From assembly GCA_027080405.1 (NCBI GenBank), contig JALWSL010000301.1, forward strand, positions 1 to 6,604: DNA of 6,604 nucleotides. The letters are read 5' to 3'. Numbering within the stretch: the first letter of the stretch is position 1; the number at the start of each line of letters is the position of its first letter. The position numbers and the translations under genes were made by a program. Below the pieces are notes generated by a model, which worked only from the letters and a program-made list of their open reading frames with translations, was not told where the DNA came from and ran no database searches. The DNA is from Planctomycetaceae bacterium. Its GTDB lineage: Bacteria > Planctomycetota > Planctomycetia > Planctomycetales > Planctomycetaceae. Below, one piece after another: positions 1 to 6,520 of the stretch.

Positions 1-1412
1 ATCCAGGAAACATGATTCGGCACAAACAGCACACCCCCCTGCTCCGGGATTTTATCGAACCCGTGCAAATGAACCGAATAAAGAAGGTTGCAAACCGAAC
101 GCATCAAAAAGCGGCCAAAACGGTCGCCGTAGTAGGAGAAGCTGGAAACGACAACTGGCACCGTCATTAAACCGCAAGCAAAAAAGACGGTGGGAGGATC
201 GAATTTGAAGCCTTCCCGCAGCAGCATGAACAGCCCCATCGCCACCAGCATGAACGTGTTTGTCAGCGCATTGCTGGCTGAGAGAATTGTGCCCCGGATT
301 TTTTCAGGAGAACGATGCTGCAAAAACGCTTCCAACGGAACATAAAACAGACTCGCAATCGTTCCGAGCAAAACCAGCCAGGTCGCCGTCGGCACATAAC
401 CTGCCTGCCGGGAAGCGGGAGAAGAAATATCGATATCCCAGCCGATAATCCCGATCACCATCGAGCAGAAGGCAATGCCCATCGCCCCGATGGGAATCAA
501 TCCGAGTTGTATCGTTCCCCCGGAAAGCCAACCTGCCAGAACAGAGCCGACCCCGATACCGGTAACAAGCATCGGCATCAAATTGCCGATTTGTGATTTA
601 TCCAACCCCAGAGTATGTTCGCCAAACGCGTCGATATTCACCTGAAACAACAGGGCGATAAAATAGAAAAACGCAATCCCGAGAGCGGCCCGGGCAAGTG
701 GAGGATCCCGAAAGAGTTGCTTGACCGAGGGACGCAGTTCGGAAACCGGGTTGATATTCCATTTGCGATTCGGATCGGCGGACGGCTTCGTAAAAACGAG
801 CAGACTGATCAACCAGCCGATCAAGGCAATGCCCAATAGCCCAACGGCAATCGGCCAGAGGTGATCCAGAATGTTGTCTGCCCCGAAACTTGCCTGATAA
901 ACCTTGTATCCGGCCACTTGTCCCATCGCAACGGCGACGATTGTGACCATCGCCATCAATCCGTTCCCCAAAGAGAGAGAACCGACCGAGAGCAATTCCG
1001 GAATCGCTCCGATCTTTGCAGGGGAAAAGAGCGCACTTTGTGTTCCCATGCAGAAAACGAGAAACATCAACAAATAGATATTGCCATAGCGAATCGCGAT
1101 CACACCGATCAGCATCACCACAATTTCCGCAAACTTGCAGCCAACGATTACCTTCCGTTTGGCAAAGCGGTCTGCCAGAAAACCGGCTGTCGGCGCAAAG
1201 ATCAAATAGGGCAGCGTGAAAAGAATGGCTCCCCATGCCAGGGCCATCGTATCGCCCAACGGTTCCTGCCCAATCGGCACGACCAGCCAACGAAAGAAGT
1301 TGTCGTTGAATGCAGTAAAAAACTGTGTCGCCAGCAGTGCCAAAAAAGCGGGCTTGAGCAACTCTTTACGTACTTCGGTATCCTCAGGAATCTTCGTTTC
1401 TTCGTGAACCAT
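1..1412 (-). CDS. LplT-like MFS transporter fused to a PlsC-type acyltransferase (5' part, truncated by window edge)
   Basis: The reading frame is open from ATG at 1412 to the left edge, giving 470 complete codons with no stop. The first ~425 residues are strongly hydrophobic with about 12 membrane segments. Visible family marks are AFNDNFFRW (residues 34-42), the MFS motif-A loop [11 protein letters not shown] (77-87) and [11 protein letters not shown] (130-140), the last closely matching the SPAKYGI segment of E. coli LplT, the lysophospholipid flippase. After the last membrane segment the chain runs into [11 protein letters not shown] and then PNHVSW (465-470), the start of the PlsC/LPLAT motif NHxxxxD; catalytic His is H467 and its Asp partner falls just outside. 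Known: LplT flips lysophospholipids inward and Aas re-acylates them; some bacteria fuse both, often with an AMP-binding acyl-ACP synthetase domain. I infer such a fusion, located in the inner membrane. An AGGAAG at 1426-1431 (minus strand) lies 13 nt before the start, farther than ideal, so the start is likely but not certain. Confidence 0.88.
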   Translation of the reverse strand, partial: MVHEETKIPEDTEVRKELLKPAFLALLATQFFTAFNDNFFRWLVVPIGQEPLGDTMALAWGAILFTLPYLIFAPTAGFLADRFAKRKVIVGCKFAEIVVMLIGVIAIRYGNIYLLMFLVFCMGTQSALFSPAKIGAIPELLSVGSLSLGNGLMAMVTIVAVAMGQVAGYKVYQASFGADNILDHLWPIAVGLLGIALIGWLISLLVFTKPSADPNRKWNINPVSELRPSVKQLFRDPPLARAALGIAFFYFIALLFQVNIDAFGEHTLGLDKSQIGNLMPMLVTGIGVGSVLAGWLSGGTIQLGLIPIGAMGIAFCSMVIGIIGWDIDISSPASRQAGYVPTATWLVLLGTIASLFYVPLEAFLQHRSPEKIRGTILSASNALTNTFMLVAMGLFMLLREGFKFDPPTVFFACGLMTVPVVVSSFSYYGDRFGRFLMRSVCNLLYSVHLHGFDKIPEQGGVLFVPNHVSW

Positions 1413-1519
1413 TTTTCCGGTTAATCTTCCTGATTAAATTGAACCTGGGATTGCAGAAACAGAATCGGTTCCCTTACACCGCTTCGGCCTGCGATGATCG
1501 TGAAAATATGAGACATCCA

Positions 1520-1543
1520 ATCGAATGAAATATCGAATGCAAT
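1520..1543. repeat. 12-bp tandem duplication, two copies
   Basis: ATCGAATGAAAT (1520-1531) is followed directly by ATCGAATGCAAT (1532-1543), with one mismatch. It lies 108-131 bp upstream of the transporter-fusion start codon, so it could be a binding site in its promoter region or simply a slippage product. Confidence 0.7.
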
Positions 1544-1759
1544 GAAGTGAAAACGATTAAAAGACCCCGGCAAACCCTGAATTTTTCCGCCGCCGGTTTC
1601 GCGAACTACTCACCGCCCGAAACAAGGCTTTTCCGAATATCGATAAATCGGTGTATTTGAACAGATTGAGCCCTGTATCGCCAGTGTCCAGCCGATTATC
1701 CAGACAACAGAGGCGATTTATTTTTTGATTCCCGCCCTATCCATACTGCTAACGTTAAA

Positions 1760-1782
1760 AGTTTGCGAACGGCTCGCAAATT
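1760..1782 (-). terminator. Hairpin, possible weak terminator of the glycosidase-like gene
   Basis: TTTGCGA (1762-1768) and TCGCAAA (1774-1780) are perfect inverted arms around a 5-nt loop, ACGGC; one G-T and one A-T pair (1761/1781, 1760/1782) extend the stem to nine pairs. Read on the minus strand, the stem is followed by CTTTTAACG, a short U tract. It sits about 170 nt downstream of the stop codon at 1955. The modest GC content and short U run make it a weak intrinsic terminator at best; it could also be an operator or an mRNA 3'-end structure. Confidence 0.35.
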
Positions 1783-1883
1783 ATAGAAAAATATCAGTTT
1801 GGTTGCGGCTATCAGAATGAACCAGCCGCGATGGGTTGTAGGCGGGAGCGTTAATTCGTCATACGTTCGACGACCACTTTTTC

Positions 1884-1897
1884 CGGTTTCGAAACCG
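1884..1897. repeat. 14-bp perfect palindrome CGGTTTCGAAACCG
   Basis: The two 7-bp arms meet with no loop, so this is more like a dimeric protein-binding site than an RNA hairpin. It lies 58-71 bp past the stop codon of the glycosidase-like gene. Its half-site, CGGTTT/AAACCG, is the same core that recurs three times in the divergent control region at 4253-4292. A perfect 14-bp palindrome is expected by chance roughly 0.4 times in a window this size, so by itself it is weak evidence. Confidence 0.45.
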
Positions 1898-1954
1898 TGA
1901 GAAAAGAGCCGGCCGTCAAGCAAACACATCCCTGCAAAGGGGCCGAAAAGCCGC

Positions 1955-4162
1955 TCAGTCGGTTTTCCCTGACGATTTTCTGGTAAAAACAGCGGCTCGA
2001 TCTACCGGGCCGAACCGGAGAACCGCCCGGTTCTTTTCCAGTACAACCGGCCCTGACAGGCGCTTCCACTTCTCATCAGGAAGCAGAACGGTCAGAGAAT
2101 TCTCGCCAAGACGTTCCGCTTTAATCCTGATTTCGTCTTTCGAGACCGTTATGGCAACCACCTGATCCTGCACATGAATTCTTGTGACGGTCAAACAGGG
2201 CCACGCGGTCGGTAAATTCGGGGTGATGGAAAAGCCACCAGGGATCGGCTTGAATCCGAGAAAACCGTAAAGCATCGTTTGAGGAACGAGAACGCTCTCG
2301 TGAAACTCGTGGTCGATGCCAAGCCCGCCGGCTGTCCCACCCCCCTGCAGAGTTCCTCTCCCCGGTTTGGCATAATAAGCCCGATAACCTCCCTGCCGTT
2401 GCACTTTATCATACCAGGTGAGAATAGCCTGCATTCGCTTCCAGGCGTCATCCGGGCCGTTCGTTTTCAGTCTCGCCATCATGTCAAAATAGGAAAAACC
2501 GAGAACTGCCCCGCCATCCTGAACCTGTCCTCCCCACGGGATACTTTCCGGCCCGTGCCAGGCCCACACGTACCACTCGATGTTTCGCTTCGTGGTTGCC
2601 CGTGGTGCAAATTCCCAATGATAGATATCACCCGCCTGGGAAGTATCTGTATTCACGATGCGTTTCCCATCGATCCAATCCAGAATCTCCCGCGCCTGCT
2701 CCGCTGTTGCGAATCCATAGTAGATGGCTTCCAGGTTGAGAAAGGTAAAGCCATAATCGTGCGCTTTGCCGTCACTATCGATACAGGCGACGAATCGTCT
2801 GGTGGTGGGATTCCAGAATTTCTGCGTCGATTCGATGTGAATTCTTGAAGCCAACTTTTTCAGATCAACCGACGAAAACCCCTGTTTCGCGGTGCCAATT
2901 TTCCATTCAGGATGCGCTTCAATCTGTGATTCCAATCCTGCCAGTCGGTTCAATGCATCGAACAGATAGATTGTTGCCAGACAATCGCGATGGCCAAAAG
3001 GGAGCAAATCCCAATAATTGTTCCCGACCCCTTGCCCCAAATGGATCACCTTGGTTCCATCGGCTTTTCTGTCAAAGCCCGCCTTCCCGTTGTGCCCCAC
3101 CCATTTCACCAGAACGCATCCGTTTTCCCTGACAGAAAATTCATTGATGGCGTACTCGATTGCACCACGCATCCTTGAGATATTCTTCTGCAGGAACTCC
3201 GTATCTGTCGTCCAGTTGAAATAGTCTGTCGCTCCCTGCACAAACAGGATATTTGTGATCGGGTGTCTGGTATCAACTGCCGTGTGCATCGCCCGCAGTG
3301 TGATATCGACAGGAGCTCTGTTATTCCATTTAATCCGCAATTGCCTGATTGTGCCCTGCCAGAGCGGATTTTGATAAACCGGAATCGCGGTAAAGGAAAG
3401 ACCATTCTTTTTTTTCCGGGTCATTTCCGGCTTCAAACATATCTCCCGCTCCTGGCTGAATTCATGAGCAGCCGCTGTTGTCCACTGCAGAACGGGTTTC
3501 GCATCGCCGGGGAGCCGTTCGTGATCCCACTGCAGGACAACGAATGGAGAAGCGAACGAGTTTGCCTGGCACACCGGAGAGGTCAGAACGGCGTTGGCTC
3601 GTGTCAGTTTCAACTTCAAGCCCTGCATTTTATCGAGACCCTGCGATTGGATGCCGTCCAATGTCCACCCCTGAACAGTCGCCAGGGGAGTCGAAAGAAA
3701 CTTTGCATAATGATCCCCGTCATGCGTGAAATGCCAACCTGCACCGCCCGCTTGCTGCCAGGTCGGGAAGGGCCAGCCTTCGGGATGGGCCAATCCGATG
3801 TGCTGATCCATCGTGACATATCCCTGCGCATCAATAAACCTGCGTAGGAAAACGTTGCGATAAAACTCCCGCATTCTCTTTGCCGTGTATTCATCACCTA
3901 TTGCAGGCCACAAAATCGACATCGGAAGCCAGGCATCCCACAAGGTGCAATTTGTGTGAGGCGAGTGGTGCCTGGAAAACAAATCCTGCAAACTGTCCAT
4001 CTTCTCCTGATGCCCGGGAACGATAAATTCGGGCAATTCGTACTTCTTCCTCTCCTCTGCAACTGCCCGGCTTGCAACAGGCAAAATAAGTGCCGCGGTG
4101 AACAGACAACAGAGGCTGAAAATGGTGATACGAAATTTGTGTTGAAAAATTTTCGAGGGCAT
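1955..4162 (-). CDS. Secreted six-hairpin glycosidase-like protein, family unassigned
   Basis: Encodes 735 residues. The N-terminus is a clear Sec signal peptide: basic residues K4-R11, a hydrophobic core at 12-30, and an AVA cleavage site near residue 35. The mature part is rich in Trp, Tyr, His and Gly in the manner of (alpha/alpha)6-barrel sugar enzymes. Marked segments are TLWDAWLPMSILWP (73-86), MDQHIGLAHPEGWPFPTW (118-135), a middle section likely to be beta-sandwich (about 180-310), AWHGPESIPWGGQVQDGGA (534-552) and GIDHEFHES (615-623). The tail GFLGFKPIPGGFSITPNLP (633-651), followed by a beta-rich C-terminus, resembles the ending of GH65/GH78/GH95-type enzymes. E128, E539, D549 and E619/E622 are acidic candidates for catalysis, but I cannot say which act. 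It lacks the trehalase QWDYPNGW signature. Its divergent sulfatase neighbour suggests a sulfated glycan substrate in the periplasm or outside the cell. An in-frame TGA upstream and the absence of another ATG fix the start at 4162, although no Shine-Dalgarno site is visible. It could instead be a lyase with the same fold. Confidence 0.82.
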   Translation of the reverse strand: MPSKIFQHKFRITIFSLCCLFTAALILPVASRAVAEERKKYELPEFIVPGHQEKMDSLQDLFSRHHSPHTNCTLWDAWLPMSILWPAIGDEYTAKRMREFYRNVFLRRFIDAQGYVTMDQHIGLAHPEGWPFPTWQQAGGAGWHFTHDGDHYAKFLSTPLATVQGWTLDGIQSQGLDKMQGLKLKLTRANAVLTSPVCQANSFASPFVVLQWDHERLPGDAKPVLQWTTAAAHEFSQEREICLKPEMTRKKKNGLSFTAIPVYQNPLWQGTIRQLRIKWNNRAPVDITLRAMHTAVDTRHPITNILFVQGATDYFNWTTDTEFLQKNISRMRGAIEYAINEFSVRENGCVLVKWVGHNGKAGFDRKADGTKVIHLGQGVGNNYWDLLPFGHRDCLATIYLFDALNRLAGLESQIEAHPEWKIGTAKQGFSSVDLKKLASRIHIESTQKFWNPTTRRFVACIDSDGKAHDYGFTFLNLEAIYYGFATAEQAREILDWIDGKRIVNTDTSQAGDIYHWEFAPRATTKRNIEWYVWAWHGPESIPWGGQVQDGGAVLGFSYFDMMARLKTNGPDDAWKRMQAILTWYDKVQRQGGYRAYYAKPGRGTLQGGGTAGGLGIDHEFHESVLVPQTMLYGFLGFKPIPGGFSITPNLPTAWPCLTVTRIHVQDQVVAITVSKDEIRIKAERLGENSLTVLLPDEKWKRLSGPVVLEKNRAVLRFGPVDRAAVFTRKSSGKTD

Positions 4163-4177
4163 CGCTTGTTTTTCATC

Positions 4178-4199
4178 GCTTGATGTTTGCTTGATGTTT
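4178..4199 (-). repeat. 11-bp exact tandem repeat in the glycosidase-like gene leader
   Basis: GCTTGATGTTT (plus strand) occurs at 4178-4188 and again at 4189-4199 with no gap. A related CATCGCTTG occurs twice at 4160-4168 and 4174-4182, the first overlapping the start codon. In the minus-strand mRNA these would lie in the 5' leader immediately before the ATG, where a Shine-Dalgarno site would be expected but is absent. Confidence 0.75.
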
Positions 4200-4227
4200 C
4201 ATGTAAAAATTCTTCCGGCCAGAGTTA

Positions 4228-4255
4228 AGACTAACAGAAGCAAATACAGAGTCAA
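4228..4255 (-). promoter_or_regulatory. Candidate sigma70-type promoter of the glycosidase-like gene
   Basis: On the minus strand TTGACT (4255-4250) matches the -35 consensus at five of six bases. TAGTCT (4233-4228) follows after 16 bp and keeps the first two bases and the last T of the -10 consensus. Transcription would begin near 4221, leaving a leader of about 60 nt. The -10 box is poor, so an activator may be needed. Confidence 0.4.
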
Positions 4256-4292
4256 ACCGGCTTCACTCAAACCGGCCCCGGAGAACGGTTTG
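4252..4292. promoter_or_regulatory. Cluster of three CAAACCG boxes, candidate operator
   Basis: TCAAACCGGC occurs at 4252-4261 and 4267-4276, an exact 10-bp direct repeat with 15-bp spacing. A third box, inverted (CGGTTTG, 4286-4292), pairs with the second across 11 bp. On the minus strand the first copy, GCCGGTTTGA, overlaps the TTGACT -35 element of the glycosidase-like gene, which is where a regulator could act. No regulator gene is in the window, so the binding protein is unknown. Confidence 0.5.
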
Positions 4293-4417
4293 GCAATGAC
4301 TTCACGACGCACATCGAAACAAGCCTATCGCAAACAACGCCAATAACCCCACCCCGAAGGCCAGAGTGGAAAAGTGGAAAAATGGGGAACAGGTTCGCCC
4401 TGGAGATTCGCCCGCTG

Positions 4418-4423
4418 TATAAT
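4418..4423 (+). promoter_or_regulatory. Candidate -10 box (TATAAT) of the sulfatase
   Basis: A perfect TATAAT preceded by CTG lies 82 bp upstream of the chosen sulfatase start. The -35 position (around 4394-4400, TTCGCCC) matches poorly. If the box is used, transcription would begin near 4430, downstream of in-frame ATGs at 4374 and 4422, which argues against those starts. Confidence 0.35.
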
Positions 4424-4493
4424 GCGGCACAATACGGCGATACGTTCGTGTGCTTTTATGGGTTCTCACAGGTTTTTATTTATGTTTGAAAAA

Positions 4494-4499
4494 AGGGAA
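4494..4499 (+). promoter_or_regulatory. Ribosome binding site deciding the sulfatase start
   Basis: AGGGAA ends six bases before ATG 4506. The in-frame alternatives at 4374, 4422, 4458 and 4482 have no comparable site. Only the 4506 start puts the hydrophobic signal peptide directly at the N-terminus. Confidence 0.6.
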
Positions 4500-4505
4500 G
4501 CTGAT

Positions 4506-5972
4506 ATGTCCCGGGTGCTGTTGCTGCTCGGTTTCGTTCTGGTTGGTCTGTCCGATTTGCAGGAGGCGGTCAATGCATCGGAGCGTCCAAACGTGCTGTT
4601 TATCTATCTGGATGATTTCGGCTGGAAGGACGCAGGATTCATGGGCTCCGACTTTTTCGAGACGCCTCACCTGGATCGACTGGCGAAACAGGGGATGGTA
4701 TTCACCAATGCGTACTCCTGTGCGGCGAACTGTGCTCCGGCTCGCGCCTGCCTGCTTTCTGGTCAGTACACTCCCCGCCATCGTATTTTCAATGTGGGAA
4801 CCGGTCCGCGTGGCAAGAAAGAGTATCGGCGTCTGAAGCACATACCGGGAACCGACACGCTTGATCCTCGAATAAAAACGTGGGCGAAACTCATCAGGGA
4901 CGCAGGCTACCGCACGGGAACAATCGGCAAATGGCACTTGAGCGATGATCCAGTTCCGTACGGCTTCGACTTCAATTTCGCGGGGACTCATTCAGGCAGT
5001 CCCCCCAACGGGTATTATCCGCCATTTCGAAATCGGGACCTGAAAGATGCACCGGAGGGAGAGTACTTGACAGATCGCCTCAGTCAGGAAGCCGTCCATT
5101 TCATTCAACGCAACAAGGACAGACGATGGTTGCTATATCTGACACACTTTGCAGTACACACGCCGTTGCAACCAAGAAAGGATCTTCTGGAAAAATATCG
5201 CAATAAAAAACCGGGCAAACTCCATCATCATGTCGTGATGGCGACCATGATCCAGGCTGTCGATGAAGGTGTGGGGAAGATACTCGAAGTTCTTGACGAA
5301 TTGGGATTGACGGATAAAACGGTCATCGTCTTCTCCTCCGATAATGGGGGATTGGCTAGCGCAACAGATATGGCTCCACTGAGAGGTTATAAAGGAACCT
5401 ACTACGAAGGAGGTATTCGCGAACCGTTTTTCGTCAAATGGCCCGGCGTTGTACAGCCGGGAACAAAGTGCGACGTTCCCGTTATTGGAGTTGATCTGTT
5501 TCCCACACTATGCGAAATCACTGGAGTGAAAATGCCGACTGACCAACCAGCAGACGGTCTGTCGTTGGTACCGCTACTTAAAGGGAAGGCCAAATCATTC
5601 GGTTCCCGCGCCCTGTTTTGGCATTTCCCTACCTACCTGCAGGCTGGAAAAAATGCAGAGAGACTGGAATCGCGTGATCCCCTGTTCCGCACGCGTCCCT
5701 GCAGTATCATCAGGGTGGGCAACTGGAAATTGCACCAATATTTCGAAGATGGAGGGATTGAACTGTACAACCTTCAGCAAGACCCCGGCGAAACAACAAA
5801 TCTCTGCAATAGCTCCCCACAGAAAAAAATGGAATTGTTGAAGCGACTCCAACAGTGGCAGCGGAAAATCGGTGCACCAATTCCCAACGAACCCAATCCC
5901 GATTACAACGCACAACTGGAACGGCAGGCACTGGCCAGGTTTCACAAAAACAGAACGGGCAGGATCAACTGA
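4506..5972 (+). CDS. Secreted S1-family sulfatase, Cys-type (formylglycine-dependent)
   Basis: Encodes 488 residues, a normal size for the family. A signal peptide covers residues 1-24 (MSRVLLLLGFVLVGL core, VNA cleavage site). The sulfatase core begins at once with NVLFIYLDDFGW (29-40), where D36/D37 bind the metal ion. C76 in CAPARACLLSG (76-86) fits the C-x-P-S/A-R signature and would be converted to formylglycine by a maturation enzyme that is not in this window. Further core residues are K142 and H144 (GKWHL), H218 (VHTPLQ), D279/N280 (SSDNGG) and K296 (RGYKGTYYEGG). The C-terminal subdomain carries the usual ELYNLQQDPGE (419-429). All catalytic positions expected for an active enzyme are present. 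Family members hydrolyse sulfate esters, in planctomycetes usually on algal polysaccharides; the substrate and S1 subfamily cannot be read from the sequence. It is divergent from the glycosidase-like gene, which suggests joint action. Start chosen from the ribosome binding site and signal peptide. Confidence 0.95.
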   Translation: MSRVLLLLGFVLVGLSDLQEAVNASERPNVLFIYLDDFGWKDAGFMGSDFFETPHLDRLAKQGMVFTNAYSCAANCAPARACLLSGQYTPRHRIFNVGTGPRGKKEYRRLKHIPGTDTLDPRIKTWAKLIRDAGYRTGTIGKWHLSDDPVPYGFDFNFAGTHSGSPPNGYYPPFRNRDLKDAPEGEYLTDRLSQEAVHFIQRNKDRRWLLYLTHFAVHTPLQPRKDLLEKYRNKKPGKLHHHVVMATMIQAVDEGVGKILEVLDELGLTDKTVIVFSSDNGGLASATDMAPLRGYKGTYYEGGIREPFFVKWPGVVQPGTKCDVPVIGVDLFPTLCEITGVKMPTDQPADGLSLVPLLKGKAKSFGSRALFWHFPTYLQAGKNAERLESRDPLFRTRPCSIIRVGNWKLHQYFEDGGIELYNLQQDPGETTNLCNSSPQKKMELLKRLQQWQRKIGAPIPNEPNPDYNAQLERQALARFHKNRTGRIN

Positions 5973-6109
5973 TTCCCCCGTTTCGCCTGACTTCAAAGGA
6001 AATCAACATCCGGAAACCAATCTCCCCAAAGGGTGTTCGGAACATCCGCCTGACCAGGTTCGTCTTACACATACATGGTACTATTTGTTCAATCAATCGA
6101 AGACTAAAA
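5973..6109 (+). other. 137-bp spacer between sulfatase and small membrane protein
   Basis: There is no clear intrinsic terminator. A short TGTTC-G-GAACA palindrome (6034-6044) has a one-base centre, too small for an RNA loop. TGG-TACTAT at 6076-6084 resembles an extended -10 element about 25 bp before the next start codon but has no good -35. The two genes could be co-transcribed or separate. Confidence 0.4.
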
Positions 6110-6520
6110 ATGGCAGAAGAACCAACTCTCTCTCCTGAACATGGTATTCAAACCGCCAGAGGTTTCACGCTGGTTTGCCTGGGATTGCTGTTAGTGGTGA
6201 TCGGCATCACATACGTCGCTTTTTGGGCAGTGAATCGCAATTCCTTTCCCAAAGAGAAGCCAATTGCAACATTCACCGGCAAAGATCATGGCACGACCGG
6301 TTCATTCACCGTGACCGGCGACTGGGAATTTCGCTGGACACATGACGGAGACCTGAAGCAGATTATCTGGAAACGGGAAGACGGATTCCAGAGCCTCATT
6401 ATGGAAATTCAACGTAAAAAAATCAGAAAATACGGCAGCGTGAATTTCGACAAACCCGGAAAATACCGATTCGAAGTGATCGGGAAGGGAAACTGGAAAA
6501 TTGATGTCTACCAGTTTTGA
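6110..6520 (+). CDS. Small single-pass membrane protein with a beta-rich domain, function unknown
   Basis: Encodes 136 residues from ATG 6110. Residues 18-41 form one long hydrophobic segment (GFTLVCLGLLLVVIGITYVAF and following), preceded by a short polar N-terminus. The remaining ~90 residues alternate polar and hydrophobic positions as beta strands do. Two similar pieces frame this domain: GSFTVTGDWEFRW (64-76) and GKYRFEVIGKGNWKIDV (117-133), both placing a Trp after a Gly-containing turn. This suggests a small beta-sandwich, probably on the outer face of the membrane, although the charges flanking the segment do not settle the topology. I do not recognise a named family. The frame stays open upstream to an ATG at 5855, inside the sulfatase, but 6110 is preferred because the upstream translation is not protein-like and overlaps the sulfatase in another frame. 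No strong ribosome binding site is visible (GAAGAC at 6099-6104 at best). Confidence 0.8.
   Translation: MAEEPTLSPEHGIQTARGFTLVCLGLLLVVIGITYVAFWAVNRNSFPKEKPIATFTGKDHGTTGSFTVTGDWEFRWTHDGDLKQIIWKREDGFQSLIMEIQRKKIRKYGSVNFDKPGKYRFEVIGKGNWKIDVYQF

Larger units (their letters stand above)
1413..1954. other. 542-bp intergenic gap, no convincing gene
   Basis: This gap separates two minus-strand genes and is long for such a tandem pair, so they are probably transcribed separately. A 77-codon frame on the minus strand (1929-1696) has no ribosome binding site, no recognisable motif and a poor residue mix, so I do not call it. The gap should contain the 3' end of the glycosidase-like transcript and the promoter of the transporter fusion; I found no clean -35/-10 pair for the latter. 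Three structured elements are listed separately: a 12-bp tandem repeat, a hairpin and a perfect palindrome. A small RNA is possible but nothing shows it directly. Confidence 0.6.
4163..4505. promoter_or_regulatory. Divergent control region between glycosidase-like gene and sulfatase
   Basis: This 343-bp region lies between two head-to-head starts and contains no supportable gene. From left to right it holds an 11-bp tandem duplication in the leader of the minus-strand gene, a candidate promoter for that gene, three CAAACCG boxes, an 8-bp tandem repeat AGTGGAAA (4365-4372 and 4373-4380), a TATAAT box for the sulfatase and the sulfatase ribosome binding site. The arrangement is compatible with shared regulation of both secreted enzymes. 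Confidence 0.65.

Noticed and set aside
598..1290. 230-codon minus-strand frame
   Set aside because: It lies in another frame wholly inside the transporter fusion, is rich in Arg, Cys, Gly and Ser and has no motif; the overlapping frame has clear LplT-type motifs.
861..1424. 187-codon plus-strand frame antisense to the transporter fusion
   Set aside because: Its His/Gln/Cys-rich translation has no domain features and is what reading a hydrophobic membrane protein backwards produces.
1696..1929. 77-codon minus-strand frame in the long gap
   Set aside because: No ribosome binding site, no recognisable pattern, and it runs through the hairpin and palindrome.
2279..2848. 189-codon plus-strand frame
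   Set aside because: Antisense shadow of the glycosidase-like gene, with no motif of its own.
3263..3847. 194-codon plus-strand frame
   Set aside because: Antisense to the glycosidase-like gene; irregular composition and no signal or domain.
3898..4176. 92-codon minus-strand frame starting 14 bp upstream of the glycosidase-like gene
   Set aside because: It overlaps the signal peptide region in another frame and becomes Cys/Arg-rich; the 735-residue frame clearly carries the real protein.
4374..4505. 44-residue N-terminal extension of the sulfatase
   Set aside because: It would bury the signal peptide, lies partly upstream of the candidate TATAAT box and has no ribosome binding site.
4476..4991. 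171-codon minus-strand frame
   Set aside because: Antisense to the conserved sulfatase core; no independent features.
5855..6109. 85-codon upstream extension of the small membrane protein
   Set aside because: It overlaps the sulfatase in another frame and then reads through the intergenic spacer; the translation is not protein-like, while 6110 starts a plausible N-terminus.
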